Assembly: GCA_017616015.1 (NCBI GenBank)
Contig: JAFZYY010000001.1
Span: 62,001-126,000 of the forward strand
Reading direction: 5' to 3'
Source: Alphaproteobacteria bacterium
GTDB lineage: Bacteria > Pseudomonadota > Alphaproteobacteria > CAAGCB01 > CAG-977
Length of the DNA stretch: 64,000 nt
Shown here: piece by piece, positions 45,455-53,459 of the stretch
Layout: each line of letters starts with the position of its first letter
Position numbering within the stretch: the stretch's first letter is position 1
Notes under the pieces: generated by a model
The model's database searches: none
The model's input: the letters and a program-made list of their open reading frames with translations, nothing else
Told to the model about the DNA's origin: nothing
Made by a program: the position numbers and the translations under genes

Positions 45455-45530
45455 TGGTGAGCGTGCCGGGACTCGAACCCGGGGCCACTTGATTAAAAGT
45501 CAAGTGCTCTACCGACTGAGCTACACGCCC
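45455..45530 (-). tRNA. tRNA-Lys (anticodon TTT), CCA encoded
   Basis: On the minus strand the acceptor GGGCGTG pairs with CACGCTC (one G-U), followed by A and an encoded CCA. The anticodon loop CTTTTAA is held by the ACTTGA/TCAAGT stem, and the T arm CCGGG-TTCGAGT-CCCGG is perfect. It has its own promoter and terminator. Confidence 0.97.
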
Positions 45531-45543
45531 TTGATCAAACGAC

Positions 45544-45572
45544 AACATATAGACCTATTCGTTTAAGGTCAA
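45544..45572 (-). promoter_or_regulatory. Sigma-70 promoter of tRNA-Lys
   Basis: On the minus strand TTGACC (45567-45572) and TATGTT (45544-45549) are exactly 17 bases apart, with the -10 ending 13 bases before the tRNA 5' end. Confidence 0.75.
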
Positions 45573-45599
45573 TAGTTTTTTTCCCTTTTTTGAAAAAAT

Positions 45600-45911
45600 T
45601 TATGCGGTTAATTCGGATAAAACGGATTCGGTCGTTTCGTTCCACGCTTTCAAAACTTCTATGTTGGCTTTGTAAGCGAAAGAAGACGCCATCATATCAA
45701 CGCTTGATTCAACCAAAGCGGCGTCCGACGCCAGATAAGCCGTCGACTGAGCGCCGATTTCCGGAATGGCCGCAACCGGCTGCAATTCGGCGGAGAACTG
45801 TTCTTGTCGTTCGGGAACGGGAGCGACGGCATTCAAAACATTTTCGGCGCTTTTTTCAAATCTGACGCGCGCCGTGTTTATTCCCGTTAAAGCCGTCGAC
45901 ATAATTCTCAT
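45600..45911 (-). CDS. Miniature flagellar rod/hook-like protein
   Basis: 103 residues from the ATG at 45911 (MRIMSTALTGINTARVRFEK), with AAGGGA 8 bases upstream; the TTG two codons earlier is less likely. The N-terminus resembles the flagellar rod/hook helix (S-T-A-L-x-G-x-N, then a conserved-like SAENVLN in place of ANNIAN). The C-terminus, VDMMASSFAYKANIEVLKAW, resembles the matching C-terminal helix of FlgC/FlgG (V-x-x-M-x-x-x-x-x-A-Y-x-A-N-x-x-V). The middle is only about 40 residues, so the hook domain is missing. No other flagellar gene is in the window. It may be a non-flagellar polymerising protein. 12 bases downstream of the Ser-rich gene. Confidence 0.65.
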   Translation of the reverse strand: MRIMSTALTGINTARVRFEKSAENVLNAVAPVPERQEQFSAELQPVAAIPEIGAQSTAYLASDAALVESSVDMMASSFAYKANIEVLKAWNETTESVLSELTA

Positions 45912-45923
45912 GGGCAAAATCCC

Positions 45924-46319
45924 TTAACCGAATCCCTGCGTTTTCTTTTTCAGCGGTTCATCGGACTGTTCAATCGTGCGTTCATACGATTCAATGTGAT
46001 GGTTGACTTCCTGTAAAGACAGATAAACAGGTTTGTTTTCCTGAAACTGCAACTGCACGGAAGAGGAAACTTCGTTGCTTAAAGGACTAAAGGGAAGAGA
46101 AAGCTGCTGTTCCTGTTCGTCGTCCTGAAAATAGGGATTGACGTTTTCTTCGGCGTTCTGCAAATACTGGTCGGTTGCCGATCCGATGTTGGACGAGTCG
46201 CTGATGGCGGAGATTGAATTTGCGACAGACGACACACTGGCCGAACGTACGCTGTTCAGCTTAGCTATCGACGTCGAGTGCCCTACTGGCGCCCCGGATG
46301 TAACCTTTGCAGATGACAT
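45924..46319 (-). CDS. Ser-rich, low-complexity protein, partner of the rod-like protein
   Basis: 131 residues, unrecognised. The N-terminal 55 residues are rich in Ser, Ala and Val (SIAKLNSVRSASVSSVANS) and resemble a disordered or coiled region. The middle is acidic and Gln-rich (DDEQEQQLSLPF). The C-terminus has a possible helix with VYLSLQEVNHHIESYERTIE. No signal peptide or membrane segment. It is preceded by a consensus -35 promoter and followed at 12 bases by the rod-like gene. Could be a chaperone or adaptor for it, but that is only a guess from context. Confidence 0.6.
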   Translation of the reverse strand: MSSAKVTSGAPVGHSTSIAKLNSVRSASVSSVANSISAISDSSNIGSATDQYLQNAEENVNPYFQDDEQEQQLSLPFSPLSNEVSSSVQLQFQENKPVYLSLQEVNHHIESYERTIEQSDEPLKKKTQGFG

Positions 46320-46359
46320 TTCTATTCACCTTGTTTCTAAGATACATTTTTCTAACCTA

Positions 46360-46388
46360 ATAATTGCATAGCTTAAATTTTTTGTCAA
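46360..46388 (-). promoter_or_regulatory. Strong sigma-70-like promoter for the rod-like gene pair
   Basis: On the minus strand a perfect -35 TTGACA (46383-46388) is followed after 17 bases by AATTAT (46360-46365), 40 bases upstream of the ATG at 46319. Confidence 0.65.
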
Positions 46389-46521
46389 GGAAAAAGAATT
46401 TATTTTTATTCGTTTAGGGCAAAAAGCGCATGCTTTAAAAAAATTTTTTGGTTGAAAGCAAAGGTGGTTGTTTTTTTGTTTGTATGGGGTTTCGTATTAT
46501 TGAGTAAGAAAGAACGTTCCT

Positions 46522-47823
46522 TTATCCTTTTAAAATGGCCTGACTTTGAATTAAAACGGGGGCGACGCGAACGGCTTTTTCGGGCAGGGGGCAGGCGTTG
46601 ACGCACGCGCCGCAGCCGATGCACAGTTCGGCGTTCGGAACGGCTTTTTCTTCGCCGTCAATTTCCGTAATGGCAATGGCTCCCCGGGGGCAGGTGTCGG
46701 CGCATAATCCGCACCCGACGCACTTTTCCGCCGAAAATTGAGCCAAACCGATGCGCCGGCGTTGCTTTTCCGCCAAAGTCAGCGGCGTTAAAGCGCCTGT
46801 CGGACAGACGGAGCCGCACTTATGGCAGTCGTAAAGGCAGTGGTTTTCTCCGTATTCCAGATGCACGGTTTTATACAGTTTGGATTTGGGACGCAGGACT
46901 TTGCCTTTGCAGTTGGTAACGCACAGCTGGCAGTTCGTGCATTTTGACGCAAATTCTTCGGCCGTTGTCGCTCCGGGCGGGCAAATCGGGCGTTGTTCTT
47001 CAGGCGTTTCGGACGTCGTTTGACGGGCAAAGACGACACCCGCGCCGATGGCGGCGGCCGCTGTCAAAGAGCCCGTCAGAAATCCCCGTCTGGACAAATC
47101 CGTTTTCGCGGGGAGGGTGGTTTTCTTTTCAAATCCGATTGCGCCGACGGGGCAGACCTCCGTACATTTCAGGCATCTGACACAGCGTTCGTTGTCCAAA
47201 GCCGCGTTATCGGGATCGACGCAACCGGACGGGCAGACGGAAACGCACTTGCGGCACTTTACGCATTTGTCGGACAGGCGTAGCTTAAACGGACTGATTC
47301 CGGCGCACAGTCCCAAAAGCGTGCCGACGGGACAGACGGAGGTGCAGAAAACTCTTTTTTTCCATACGGATAAAACGGTAATTACAAGCAGAGCGACGCC
47401 GCCGATGAGATAAGAGGGATTTTTAACAAAAGAGGCAATGCGTCCGAAGTTGGAATACGGATCCAACCAACCGATAAAGAAAGCGCTGCCGGCGAAAAAG
47501 GAAGCAAAAGTCAGTCCCGCGACGGCATAGCGCAGTTTCGGACGGTTGGCGTCTACGCGGGCTTTGCGGCGGGAAAGAAAGGCGATGATGTCCTGCAATA
47601 TTCCAAACGGGCAGACGATTGAGCAGTAAAACCGGCCGAACAAAACCGTTATAATCGCGACGGCGGCGACAACGCCCCAGGCTTTTCTGTCGATCGCGGG
47701 GAAAAGTTGCGCTTTGACGGCCGGAGCGAAACCGGAAAATCCCGCGAAGGTCAGGCAAACGGCGATAAAAAACAAAGCGGCGCAAAAGAGGCGTATAAAA
47801 AACAAAAGGCGGTCTTTTTTCAT
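46522..47823 (-). CDS. Polyferredoxin membrane protein (NapH-like plus extra 4Fe-4S domains)
   Basis: 433 residues. The N-terminal half has about five membrane helices with the cytosol-facing CPFGILQDIIAF and CPVGTLLGL motifs, as in NapH/YccM. Two 4Fe-4S modules follow (CVKCRKCVSVCPSGC, CVRCLKCTEVCPVG). An internal RRGFLTGSLTAAAAIGAGVV segment (about residues 247-266) resembles a twin-arginine or anchor region, and further clusters follow it: CTNCQLCVTNC, CHKCGSVCPTG, CVGCGLCADTCPRG and CIGCGACVNACP. It looks like a NapH and a NapG-like protein fused into one. It probably moves electrons across or along the inner membrane, but donor and acceptor cannot be seen. Confidence 0.8.
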   Translation of the reverse strand: MKKDRLLFFIRLFCAALFFIAVCLTFAGFSGFAPAVKAQLFPAIDRKAWGVVAAVAIITVLFGRFYCSIVCPFGILQDIIAFLSRRKARVDANRPKLRYAVAGLTFASFFAGSAFFIGWLDPYSNFGRIASFVKNPSYLIGGVALLVITVLSVWKKRVFCTSVCPVGTLLGLCAGISPFKLRLSDKCVKCRKCVSVCPSGCVDPDNAALDNERCVRCLKCTEVCPVGAIGFEKKTTLPAKTDLSRRGFLTGSLTAAAAIGAGVVFARQTTSETPEEQRPICPPGATTAEEFASKCTNCQLCVTNCKGKVLRPKSKLYKTVHLEYGENHCLYDCHKCGSVCPTGALTPLTLAEKQRRRIGLAQFSAEKCVGCGLCADTCPRGAIAITEIDGEEKAVPNAELCIGCGACVNACPLPEKAVRVAPVLIQSQAILKG

Positions 47824-47955
47824 GTTCGGGAATCCTTAAGGTGTGATTTTTAATCAGTCTAAGTCTTAATGCCGGCTTTAAGTCAATACGTTATTTGTTG
47901 AATTTTTGTTTTTTCCGCTTAATCTTTTTGATAAAGCAAAATATAGGGAATCCGA

Positions 47956-48465
47956 ATGTCTCTTTTATACGAAGCCGTTAAAAACGACGATCTGAGAGCT
48001 CTGAAAAAAGCGTTAAAAGAACCGTGCCCGGCCGACGAGTTGGCGGGGGCTTTGCGCAATGCTTCGGAAAAAGGTCAAATCAGACAAATAAAATGCCTCT
48101 TGTCCGCGGGAGCGCACGACGATTGGGCGATCGCGGCGGCGGCTTCTTTCGCCTCGGTCGAAACGGTGAAGTTGCTTTACAAAAGGATTGGCGGGGATTT
48201 GAACGCCGCTTTGATCGGAGCGGCGGCGCACGGACGGCTGGAAACAACTCGTTTTTTGCTGACGACACCGGCAAGCACTTTGAACGAGGCGTTGGCGGAC
48301 GCGGTTTTGCGGAAATATCACGCAATCGTCGGGCTGTTATTGGAAAAAGGGGCGGATCCTTTCGCGCCGGTTTACGGCGGGCAGACAGCGGCCGGTATCG
48401 CCGAAAGAAAAGGGGACAGAGAGCTGGAGGCTTTGTTTGACGCGCGGCAATCCTTAAAAAAGTAA
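47956..48465 (+). CDS. Ankyrin-repeat protein
   Basis: 169 residues, no signal peptide. Four to five ankyrin-like repeats are visible: LLYEAVKNDDLRALKKALK, ALRNASEKGQIRQIKCLLSAGA, LIGAAAHGRLETTRFLL and VLRKYHAIVGLLLEKGADPF, then GGQTAAGIAERKGDRELEALF. It probably binds a protein partner in the cytosol. Ankyrin proteins are frequent in host-associated alphaproteobacteria, but no secretion signal is visible. Transcribed divergently from the polyferredoxin gene, with its own intergenic region of 132 bases. Confidence 0.85.
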   Translation: MSLLYEAVKNDDLRALKKALKEPCPADELAGALRNASEKGQIRQIKCLLSAGAHDDWAIAAAASFASVETVKLLYKRIGGDLNAALIGAAAHGRLETTRFLLTTPASTLNEALADAVLRKYHAIVGLLLEKGADPFAPVYGGQTAAGIAERKGDRELEALFDARQSLKK

Positions 48466-48664
48466 GTCTGTTTTTGTCAACATTTTAATATAATAACGAA
48501 ACAGAGGAACAAAACGCCCTCTTCTTATTATTAAGGGAACGGCTGTTGAAAAATTTTTCGAAAAAAACGAAATTTTTTTCTAAAAAGTCTGGTAAAAAGA
48601 AAAAAAATAGCATATCATTTCAGTAATTTTATATTAACTTATTTGTCTCTTTAAGGGGTCGTCA

Positions 48665-51298
48665 ATGGCTATTTTAAACGAATATGAATTGCATCGTCTG
48701 GCTGTTATGGCGGGAATCGACAGTCACGCCACAATAGAAAACAAGCAGTCTCTGTTGATTGCTTTGGATATTTTAAAACCGCAAGGCGATTTGTCGGATC
48801 AGCAATACGCGCAGGAAATTAGCAAAACATTGAATAAAGCTTTGGACGCTCAGTACGCTTCTCCGCTCGGTCCCGTTTGCGTGATGCGCAAAGATCGCGA
48901 AAAAGAAGTGGAATTCGTTGTTCCCGTCGGCCATGAAAATGAAGAGCTGAAATGGACTGTTAACGAAGAAAACGGCAATGTTCAGTCCGGCGCTGTGAAA
49001 ATGTCCGATACGACAGTGAAGCTTGACGACGAAGGCAAGCCGATGATTCGCGAAATCAACGGCGTGAAGTATGAAAAACGCGTGTTTAAAATGCCGGCCG
49101 ATTTCGACATAGGCTATCACAAACTGGAAATGGATATTCCGGGACAGCCGAAAGCGTCGACCCGTATGATTTATGCGCCGACCAAATGCTATGATCCGAT
49201 CGATATAGCGAACGGCGGCAAAGCTTGGGGCGTTCCCGTCCAGCTGTATGAACAGCGTTCCGATGAAAATCAGGGAATCGGCGACTTTTCCGATTTGGCG
49301 GAAATCGCGGATACGCTCGGAAAAAGCGGCGCCGGTATTTTGGGTGTCAACCCGTTGCATGCCATGTTCCCCGAAGCCGCGGAAGAAGCTTCCCCGTATG
49401 CGCCGGCCAGCCGTACTTACTTTAACCATGTTTATGTTGACGTAACGGCCGTTCCCGAATTTGAAAAAAGCAAGGAAGCAGTCGCTTTGTACGATTCGCC
49501 CGAATACACCGCGAAACGCCGCAAAGCGCAGGACGCTTCCGATGTCGACTACACGGCGGCTTTCGAATTAAAAACGCCGATTTTGGAAATGTGCTACGAA
49601 GAATTCGTAAAGAACGGTTCTCCGGAACGCAAAGCGAAATTTGAAGAATTTAAGGCAAACGGCGGTCAGCGTTTGCAGGATTTCGCCGTTTTCCAGGCAT
49701 TATGCGAACATTTTGCTAAACAGGAGCCTAAATTAACGGATTGGCGCGATTGGCCGCCCGAATATCAGGATTCCAAAACGCCGGAAGTCCAAGCGTTTGC
49801 CGAAGCGAACAAAGATCGTATCGGCTTCTATACCTATTTGCAGTTTGAAACGCTGAACCAAATGGAAAATGTTCAGAAAGTCTGCAAAGACAGCGGCATG
49901 AAAGTCGGTTTGTATACGGATATCGCCGTCGGTTCCGCAAAGTTCGGCTTTGAAGGCTGGGGCTGCAAGGATTTGTATATGAAGGCTTCGGCCGGCGCGC
50001 CTGCGGACGTTTTGTCTCCGAACGGACAGAACTGGGACGTGATGGGCTTTAAGCCTCAGGCGTTGAAAGATACCGCGTACGAACCGTTTATCGAAATGTT
50101 ACGCAATAACATGAAAACGGCGGGTTGCACGCGTCTTGACCACGTTTTGCAGCTGTGCCGCCTGTATATGATTCCGGAAGGAAAGTCCGCGAAAGAAGGC
50201 GCTTTCGTTTACTATCCGGTTGACGAACTGATGGCGATCGCCGCTTTGGAATCGCATCGCAATAAATGCATGCTGATCGGCGAAGACTTGGGGCAGTTGC
50301 CTCCGGGATTCCAGGAAAAACTGATGGATCACGGCATTTTGTCTTATCGCGTGATGCCGTTTGAACGCGAATGGGGCTATCAGAATGGCGGAAACAATAA
50401 CGCTTTCCGTCACCCCGAAGAATATCCGCAATATTCGACAGCGGCGCCTTCCACACATGATACGCCGTCTTTGGCGAGTCAGTGGACGGCTCGCGACGTT
50501 CACCTGAAGGATTATCTGGGCTACTATGAAAGCGATCAGCAGCGCGATCTGGAATTCCGCCAGTATGAATCTCAGCGTTGCGCGTTAAACTGGGCGTTGA
50601 ATGAAAAAGGCTGCTGGGAAAGAGTCGGCGGTCAGCCCGTGACGGATCCGGCACATGATACGCGTTCGTGTCCGGAAAAATACGAACAGGCCGTTGCGGA
50701 TTATTTGGGACAGTCCCGTTCCGCGATGCTGTTGTTCCCGTTCTCCGATATGTTCCGCACGAACTATATGGGCAACATTCCGGGGACTCGTCAGCGTTCC
50801 GAATCTTCAGCCGGCGGAAAGGATACAAAGGTTTTTGAAGAAGGCGGAGCAAGCCGTATTCCCTGGAAGAACTGGCGTCCGAAAATGCACCTGAAGGTCA
50901 ATGAAATCAAGGAAGTTCCTGTTTTCAGAGAAATTGCCAATATTTTGAACGGCTATCGTCAGGCTGGAAATGAACATTCCAAAGAAAAAGATCCGCAGAT
51001 TGGCGAATTTAAACGTCCGGGACGCACGGAAAAGAAACAGCGCGATGCCAAACGCGTTATTCAGCTGTATGAGAAATTGGCTCAGCTCGGATATTTCAAG
51101 ACTCACGCCTATGATATTATTGCCGCTAAGTTTTCGAAAAAGCATCATGATCGTGATGCACAGAAAACAGAGGAATTCAAGAAAGAGTACGAAGATCGTC
51201 GTACCGCTATTGAAGAAAAGAAACGGCAGTATCAGCAAAAACCGACGGATTCTAAAGTTGTTCAACAGAAGAGAATCCAAAAACAGACGGAAAGATAA
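48665..51298 (+). CDS. malQ: 4-alpha-glucanotransferase (GH77), oversized
   Basis: Transfers alpha-1,4-glucan segments between maltodextrins or glycogen chains in the cytosol. 877 residues against about 500-700 usually. The GH77 catalytic set is present: nucleophile in TRLDHVLQL (about residue 488), acid/base in IGEDLGQLPPGF (about residue 542), and the third aspartate in STHDTPSLAS. VQLYEQRSDENQGIGDFSDL and NPLHAMFPEAAEEASPYAPA form the substrate groove. The N-terminal 190 residues form an extra domain like that of MalQ with a starch-binding role. The last 100 or so are a Lys/Gln-rich coiled-coil extension. AAGGGG precedes the ATG; a clear terminator follows. Confidence 0.9.
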   Translation: MAILNEYELHRLAVMAGIDSHATIENKQSLLIALDILKPQGDLSDQQYAQEISKTLNKALDAQYASPLGPVCVMRKDREKEVEFVVPVGHENEELKWTVNEENGNVQSGAVKMSDTTVKLDDEGKPMIREINGVKYEKRVFKMPADFDIGYHKLEMDIPGQPKASTRMIYAPTKCYDPIDIANGGKAWGVPVQLYEQRSDENQGIGDFSDLAEIADTLGKSGAGILGVNPLHAMFPEAAEEASPYAPASRTYFNHVYVDVTAVPEFEKSKEAVALYDSPEYTAKRRKAQDASDVDYTAAFELKTPILEMCYEEFVKNGSPERKAKFEEFKANGGQRLQDFAVFQALCEHFAKQEPKLTDWRDWPPEYQDSKTPEVQAFAEANKDRIGFYTYLQFETLNQMENVQKVCKDSGMKVGLYTDIAVGSAKFGFEGWGCKDLYMKASAGAPADVLSPNGQNWDVMGFKPQALKDTAYEPFIEMLRNNMKTAGCTRLDHVLQLCRLYMIPEGKSAKEGAFVYYPVDELMAIAALESHRNKCMLIGEDLGQLPPGFQEKLMDHGILSYRVMPFEREWGYQNGGNNNAFRHPEEYPQYSTAAPSTHDTPSLASQWTARDVHLKDYLGYYESDQQRDLEFRQYESQRCALNWALNEKGCWERVGGQPVTDPAHDTRSCPEKYEQAVADYLGQSRSAMLLFPFSDMFRTNYMGNIPGTRQRSESSAGGKDTKVFEEGGASRIPWKNWRPKMHLKVNEIKEVPVFREIANILNGYRQAGNEHSKEKDPQIGEFKRPGRTEKKQRDAKRVIQLYEKLAQLGYFKTHAYDIIAAKFSKKHHDRDAQKTEEFKKEYEDRRTAIEEKKRQYQQKPTDSKVVQQKRIQKQTER

Positions 51299-51308
51299 TG
51301 TAATACAA

Positions 51309-51335
51309 AAAGAGCCCTTCGGGGCTCTTTTTTTG
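51309..51335 (+). terminator. Rho-independent terminator of malQ
   Basis: AGAGCCC and GGGCTCT pair around a TTCG tetraloop (51311-51328), followed by a run of eight T. It closes the core chromosome segment. The remainder of the 309-base gap 51299-51607 holds the truncated tRNA-Val at 51394-51444, AT-rich sequence and the 11-bp repeats at 51569-51590. Confidence 0.9.
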
Positions 51336-51393
51336 GGGGAAAAGGGCGTAATGAAAAAGCCTTGTATTCGGCTGAATACAAGGCTTTATGAAA

Positions 51394-51444
51394 TGGTGGG
51401 CACGACAAGGATCGAACTTGTGACCCCTACGATGTCAACGTAAA
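51394..51444 (-). pseudogene. 3' half of tRNA-Val(GAC): attachment site of the island
   Basis: On the minus strand the sequence reads the anticodon loop TTGACAT (51432-51438, anticodon GAC at 51434-51436), its 3' stem CGTAG, the variable loop, a perfect T arm ACAAG-TTCGATC-CTTGT, the acceptor 3' strand CGTGCCC, A and CCA. The D arm and the acceptor 5' strand (expected GGGCACG) are missing and replaced by AT-rich DNA. This is what remains when an integrase recombines within the anticodon region of a tRNA gene. The integrase gene begins 160 bases away. The reconstituted complete tRNA-Val should lie at the far end of the island, beyond the window. Confidence 0.85.
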
Positions 51445-51568
51445 AAATTATTTTTTACCGATTTTTTATTTCTGGCGATTGTTTTTAATAAATGGCTCAT
51501 TTCCGCTAAAAATCATTTACTTTTCAGATTATGAAGAATATCTTTTCTTATCGAAAAATCCTTTTTGT

Positions 51569-51590
51569 TGGAACCCCGGTGGAACCCCGA
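51569..51590. repeat. Tandem 11-bp repeat upstream of the integrase gene
   Basis: TGGAACCCCGG (51569-51579) is followed directly by TGGAACCCCGA (51580-51590), 18 bases before the integrase ATG. Adjacent short repeats next to an integrase gene are commonly arm-type binding sites or operators for the integrase. Function inferred from position only. Confidence 0.5.
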
Positions 51591-51607
51591 TGTAAAATGA
51601 GGGCAAT

Positions 51608-52831
51608 ATGGTTAAAATTTGTAAGTCGTTTATCAACAAGCTTGTTCCAGATGGAAACGAAAAATCATACTTTGATGACGAAGTGTCGGGATTTGGTGTC
51701 AGGGTTCGTAAAACGGCGATGACCTATTTCCTGTATTACAGGAACGATCAGGGCGTCAAAAGACGGCTCACGATTGCCAAAACGACCGAAATAACGCCGG
51801 AGGAAGCCAGGAAAATAGCCGCCGAAAAATTGCTTTTGATCAAGCAGGGAAACGACCCCGCCAGGGATAAAATCGAAAACAGAAACGCAATGACCGTTTC
51901 CGAGCTGTGCGATTTATATTGGGAACAGGGGACGCGGCATAAGAAAGCTTCGACTTTGGCAATAGACCGCGGACGTATAGACAGGCATATCAAGCCTCTG
52001 ATCGGCAATCTGCCCGTCAAGAATTTGAAGCACTCCGATGCCCAGCAATTTTATTTTGATGTCGTTGACGGCAAAACCGCCAAAAAAGTAAAAACGAAAG
52101 CGCGGGGATTGGCAAGAGTGACCGGCGGCGCGGGGTCGGCAAACAGAGTGATCGATCTTTTAAGCGCGATTATGTCGTTTGCGGTCAGAAGGGATCTTCT
52201 TGATAAGAATCCCTGCCACGGCATCGAAAAAATGAAATCGAACACCATTCGGGAGCCGATTCCGGAACCGCGAATGAAGATTCTGGGCGAAATACTGAAA
52301 AAGGAATTTGCGACTCACCCGTTGGAAGTTACGGCTATTCGTTTGTTTGCTCTGACCGGTTGCCGGAAGGGGGAGATACTCGGCTTGACCTGGGACGAAG
52401 TCGCTTTGGACGAACAGGTTTTCCATTTTAGGGATACAAAAACAGGACGGCAAAACCGTGTTTTCGGAAAAGGGGCTTTGTTGGAATTGCAACGAGCGAA
52501 AGAGCTTTTCCACGACGAAAGCGGCAACAACTATGTTTTTCCATCCCGTCTTCACAAAGGAAAGCGATTGGACGATGTCGCGCTGTATATGCAAAAGCTG
52601 TGCGCGGCAAACGAAGGATTCGGAAAATACACGCTTCATCAGTTTCGACACACGTTTGCAACAACGGCGGCAGAAATGCGTTATGCCGACACGACGATCG
52701 CCGGTTTGCTCGGTCATTCTCAACGCGGCGTGACAAGCCGCTATATCCACGCCGTTGACAAGGCTCTGATCGTCGCCGCTGATGATGTCAGTATGAAAAT
52801 CCGCGAATGGTTGGACGGAGAAACGGAATGA
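51608..52831 (+). CDS. Tyrosine integrase (P4-type) of the genomic island
   Basis: 407 residues. The N-terminal Arm-DNA-binding domain (about residues 1-85) has GFGVRVRKTAMTYFLYYRND and a P-E-E-A-R motif. A core-binding SAM-like domain (about 95-205) and the catalytic domain follow. Catalytic residues visible are R in LTGCRKGEIL (about 253), H-x-x-R in LHQFRHTFAT (about 344-347), H in LLGHSQ and the tyrosine in TSRYIHAVDK (about 379). It should catalyse site-specific integration and excision at the adjacent tRNA-Val site. The last 56 bases of the gene recur at 60869-60924. The stop overlaps a tiny ORF (ATGA). Confidence 0.95.
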   Translation: MVKICKSFINKLVPDGNEKSYFDDEVSGFGVRVRKTAMTYFLYYRNDQGVKRRLTIAKTTEITPEEARKIAAEKLLLIKQGNDPARDKIENRNAMTVSELCDLYWEQGTRHKKASTLAIDRGRIDRHIKPLIGNLPVKNLKHSDAQQFYFDVVDGKTAKKVKTKARGLARVTGGAGSANRVIDLLSAIMSFAVRRDLLDKNPCHGIEKMKSNTIREPIPEPRMKILGEILKKEFATHPLEVTAIRLFALTGCRKGEILGLTWDEVALDEQVFHFRDTKTGRQNRVFGKGALLELQRAKELFHDESGNNYVFPSRLHKGKRLDDVALYMQKLCAANEGFGKYTLHQFRHTFATTAAEMRYADTTIAGLLGHSQRGVTSRYIHAVDKALIVAADDVSMKIREWLDGETE

Positions 52832-52887
52832 TACTTTCTTTTAATGGCAGCAAAAGAAACGATATATATTATACATACAACGTATAA
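52828..52887 (+). pseudogene. 19-codon ORF, possible remnant of a HigB-like toxin
   Basis: ATG at 52828 overlaps the integrase stop and gives MILSFNGSKRNDIYYTYNV, ending 11 bases before the HigA-like gene. HigB toxins precede HigA and typically start M-I-x-S-F. This could be a collapsed toxin gene or a mere leader. The evidence is thin: one short match and position. Confidence 0.25.
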
Positions 52888-52898
52888 GGACGAAAACG

Positions 52899-53219
52899 AT
52901 GACGGAAAAATTCATAGAACCGGAAACGGTCGGACAGATGTTGAAAGTGGAATTTCTTGAACCGTTGAAACTGTCGCAAAACGCATTAGCGCAGGCGATC
53001 GGCGTGCCGTCGAACAGAATTAACGGCATTATCAACGGAACAAGAGGAATTACCGCCGATACGGATTTGCGGTTGACGCGTTATTTCGGGCTGACGGAAG
53101 GCTTTTTCCTGCGCTATCAGAACAGGATTGAATTAGTCAAAGCCAAACATAGAATCCACGCTCAACTGGATAAAATCGTCCCGTTCCATCGTCCTGCTTC
53201 TGCGGAAACTTCCGAATAA
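52899..53219 (+). CDS. HigA-family antitoxin / XRE-type regulator without visible toxin
   Basis: 106 residues. The helix-turn-helix region (about residues 14-75) has FLEPLKLSQNALAQAIGVPS, then RINGIINGTRGITADTDLRL and YFGLTEGFFLRYQ, which match the HigA/VapI antidote family. HigA normally neutralises the RNase HigB encoded just upstream and represses the pair; here only 67 bases separate it from the integrase gene, so no full toxin is present. It may now act as a stand-alone repressor. AAGGAC precedes the ATG, and the AT-rich TATATATTATA just upstream could hold a -10. Absent from the second copy of this repeat region near 60929. Confidence 0.8.
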   Translation: MTEKFIEPETVGQMLKVEFLEPLKLSQNALAQAIGVPSNRINGIINGTRGITADTDLRLTRYFGLTEGFFLRYQNRIELVKAKHRIHAQLDKIVPFHRPASAETSE

Positions 53220-53420
53220 CAACTTAAAAGGCGTGAATAATCTATATATAATTTATTTTTGCGGGTATTCATACCTGCGCATAATCTAATATTTCCATAT
53301 TCCGAAACCTGCGCATAATCCGTAAAATAAATATTTTCAAATAGTTATAAGAAAGCAAGCTTTTGATTGATAGAAAGGCGTTCTATCAATCATAAAAAGG
53401 CAAAATATGAGTTATAGAAA
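53220..53420. repeat. 201-bp non-coding direct repeat, copy 1
   Basis: Aligns without a gap to 60929-61129 at roughly 90% by eye, most differences being transitions. It contains two CCTGCGCATAATC units (53274-53286 and 53309-53321) and a perfect 12-bp hairpin, TGATTGATAGAA paired with TTCTATCAATCA around AGGCG (53363-53391). No open reading frame is conserved between the copies. With the features at 53460 and 53681 it fills the 534-base gap between the HigA-like and Abi_2 genes. It may be a regulatory leader or a recombination substrate. Confidence 0.85.
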
Positions 53421-53459
53421 ATCAGGCATTTATAGTTTTTTGCGATTTTTGATTATTTG

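Noticed and set aside
51394-51470. Intact tRNA-Val
   Set aside because: The D arm and acceptor 5' strand cannot be found; only the anticodon loop to CCA is present.
53220-53420. Insertion sequence or transposon end
   Set aside because: There is no transposase, no terminal inverted repeats at its ends and no target duplication visible; the internal hairpin is central rather than terminal.
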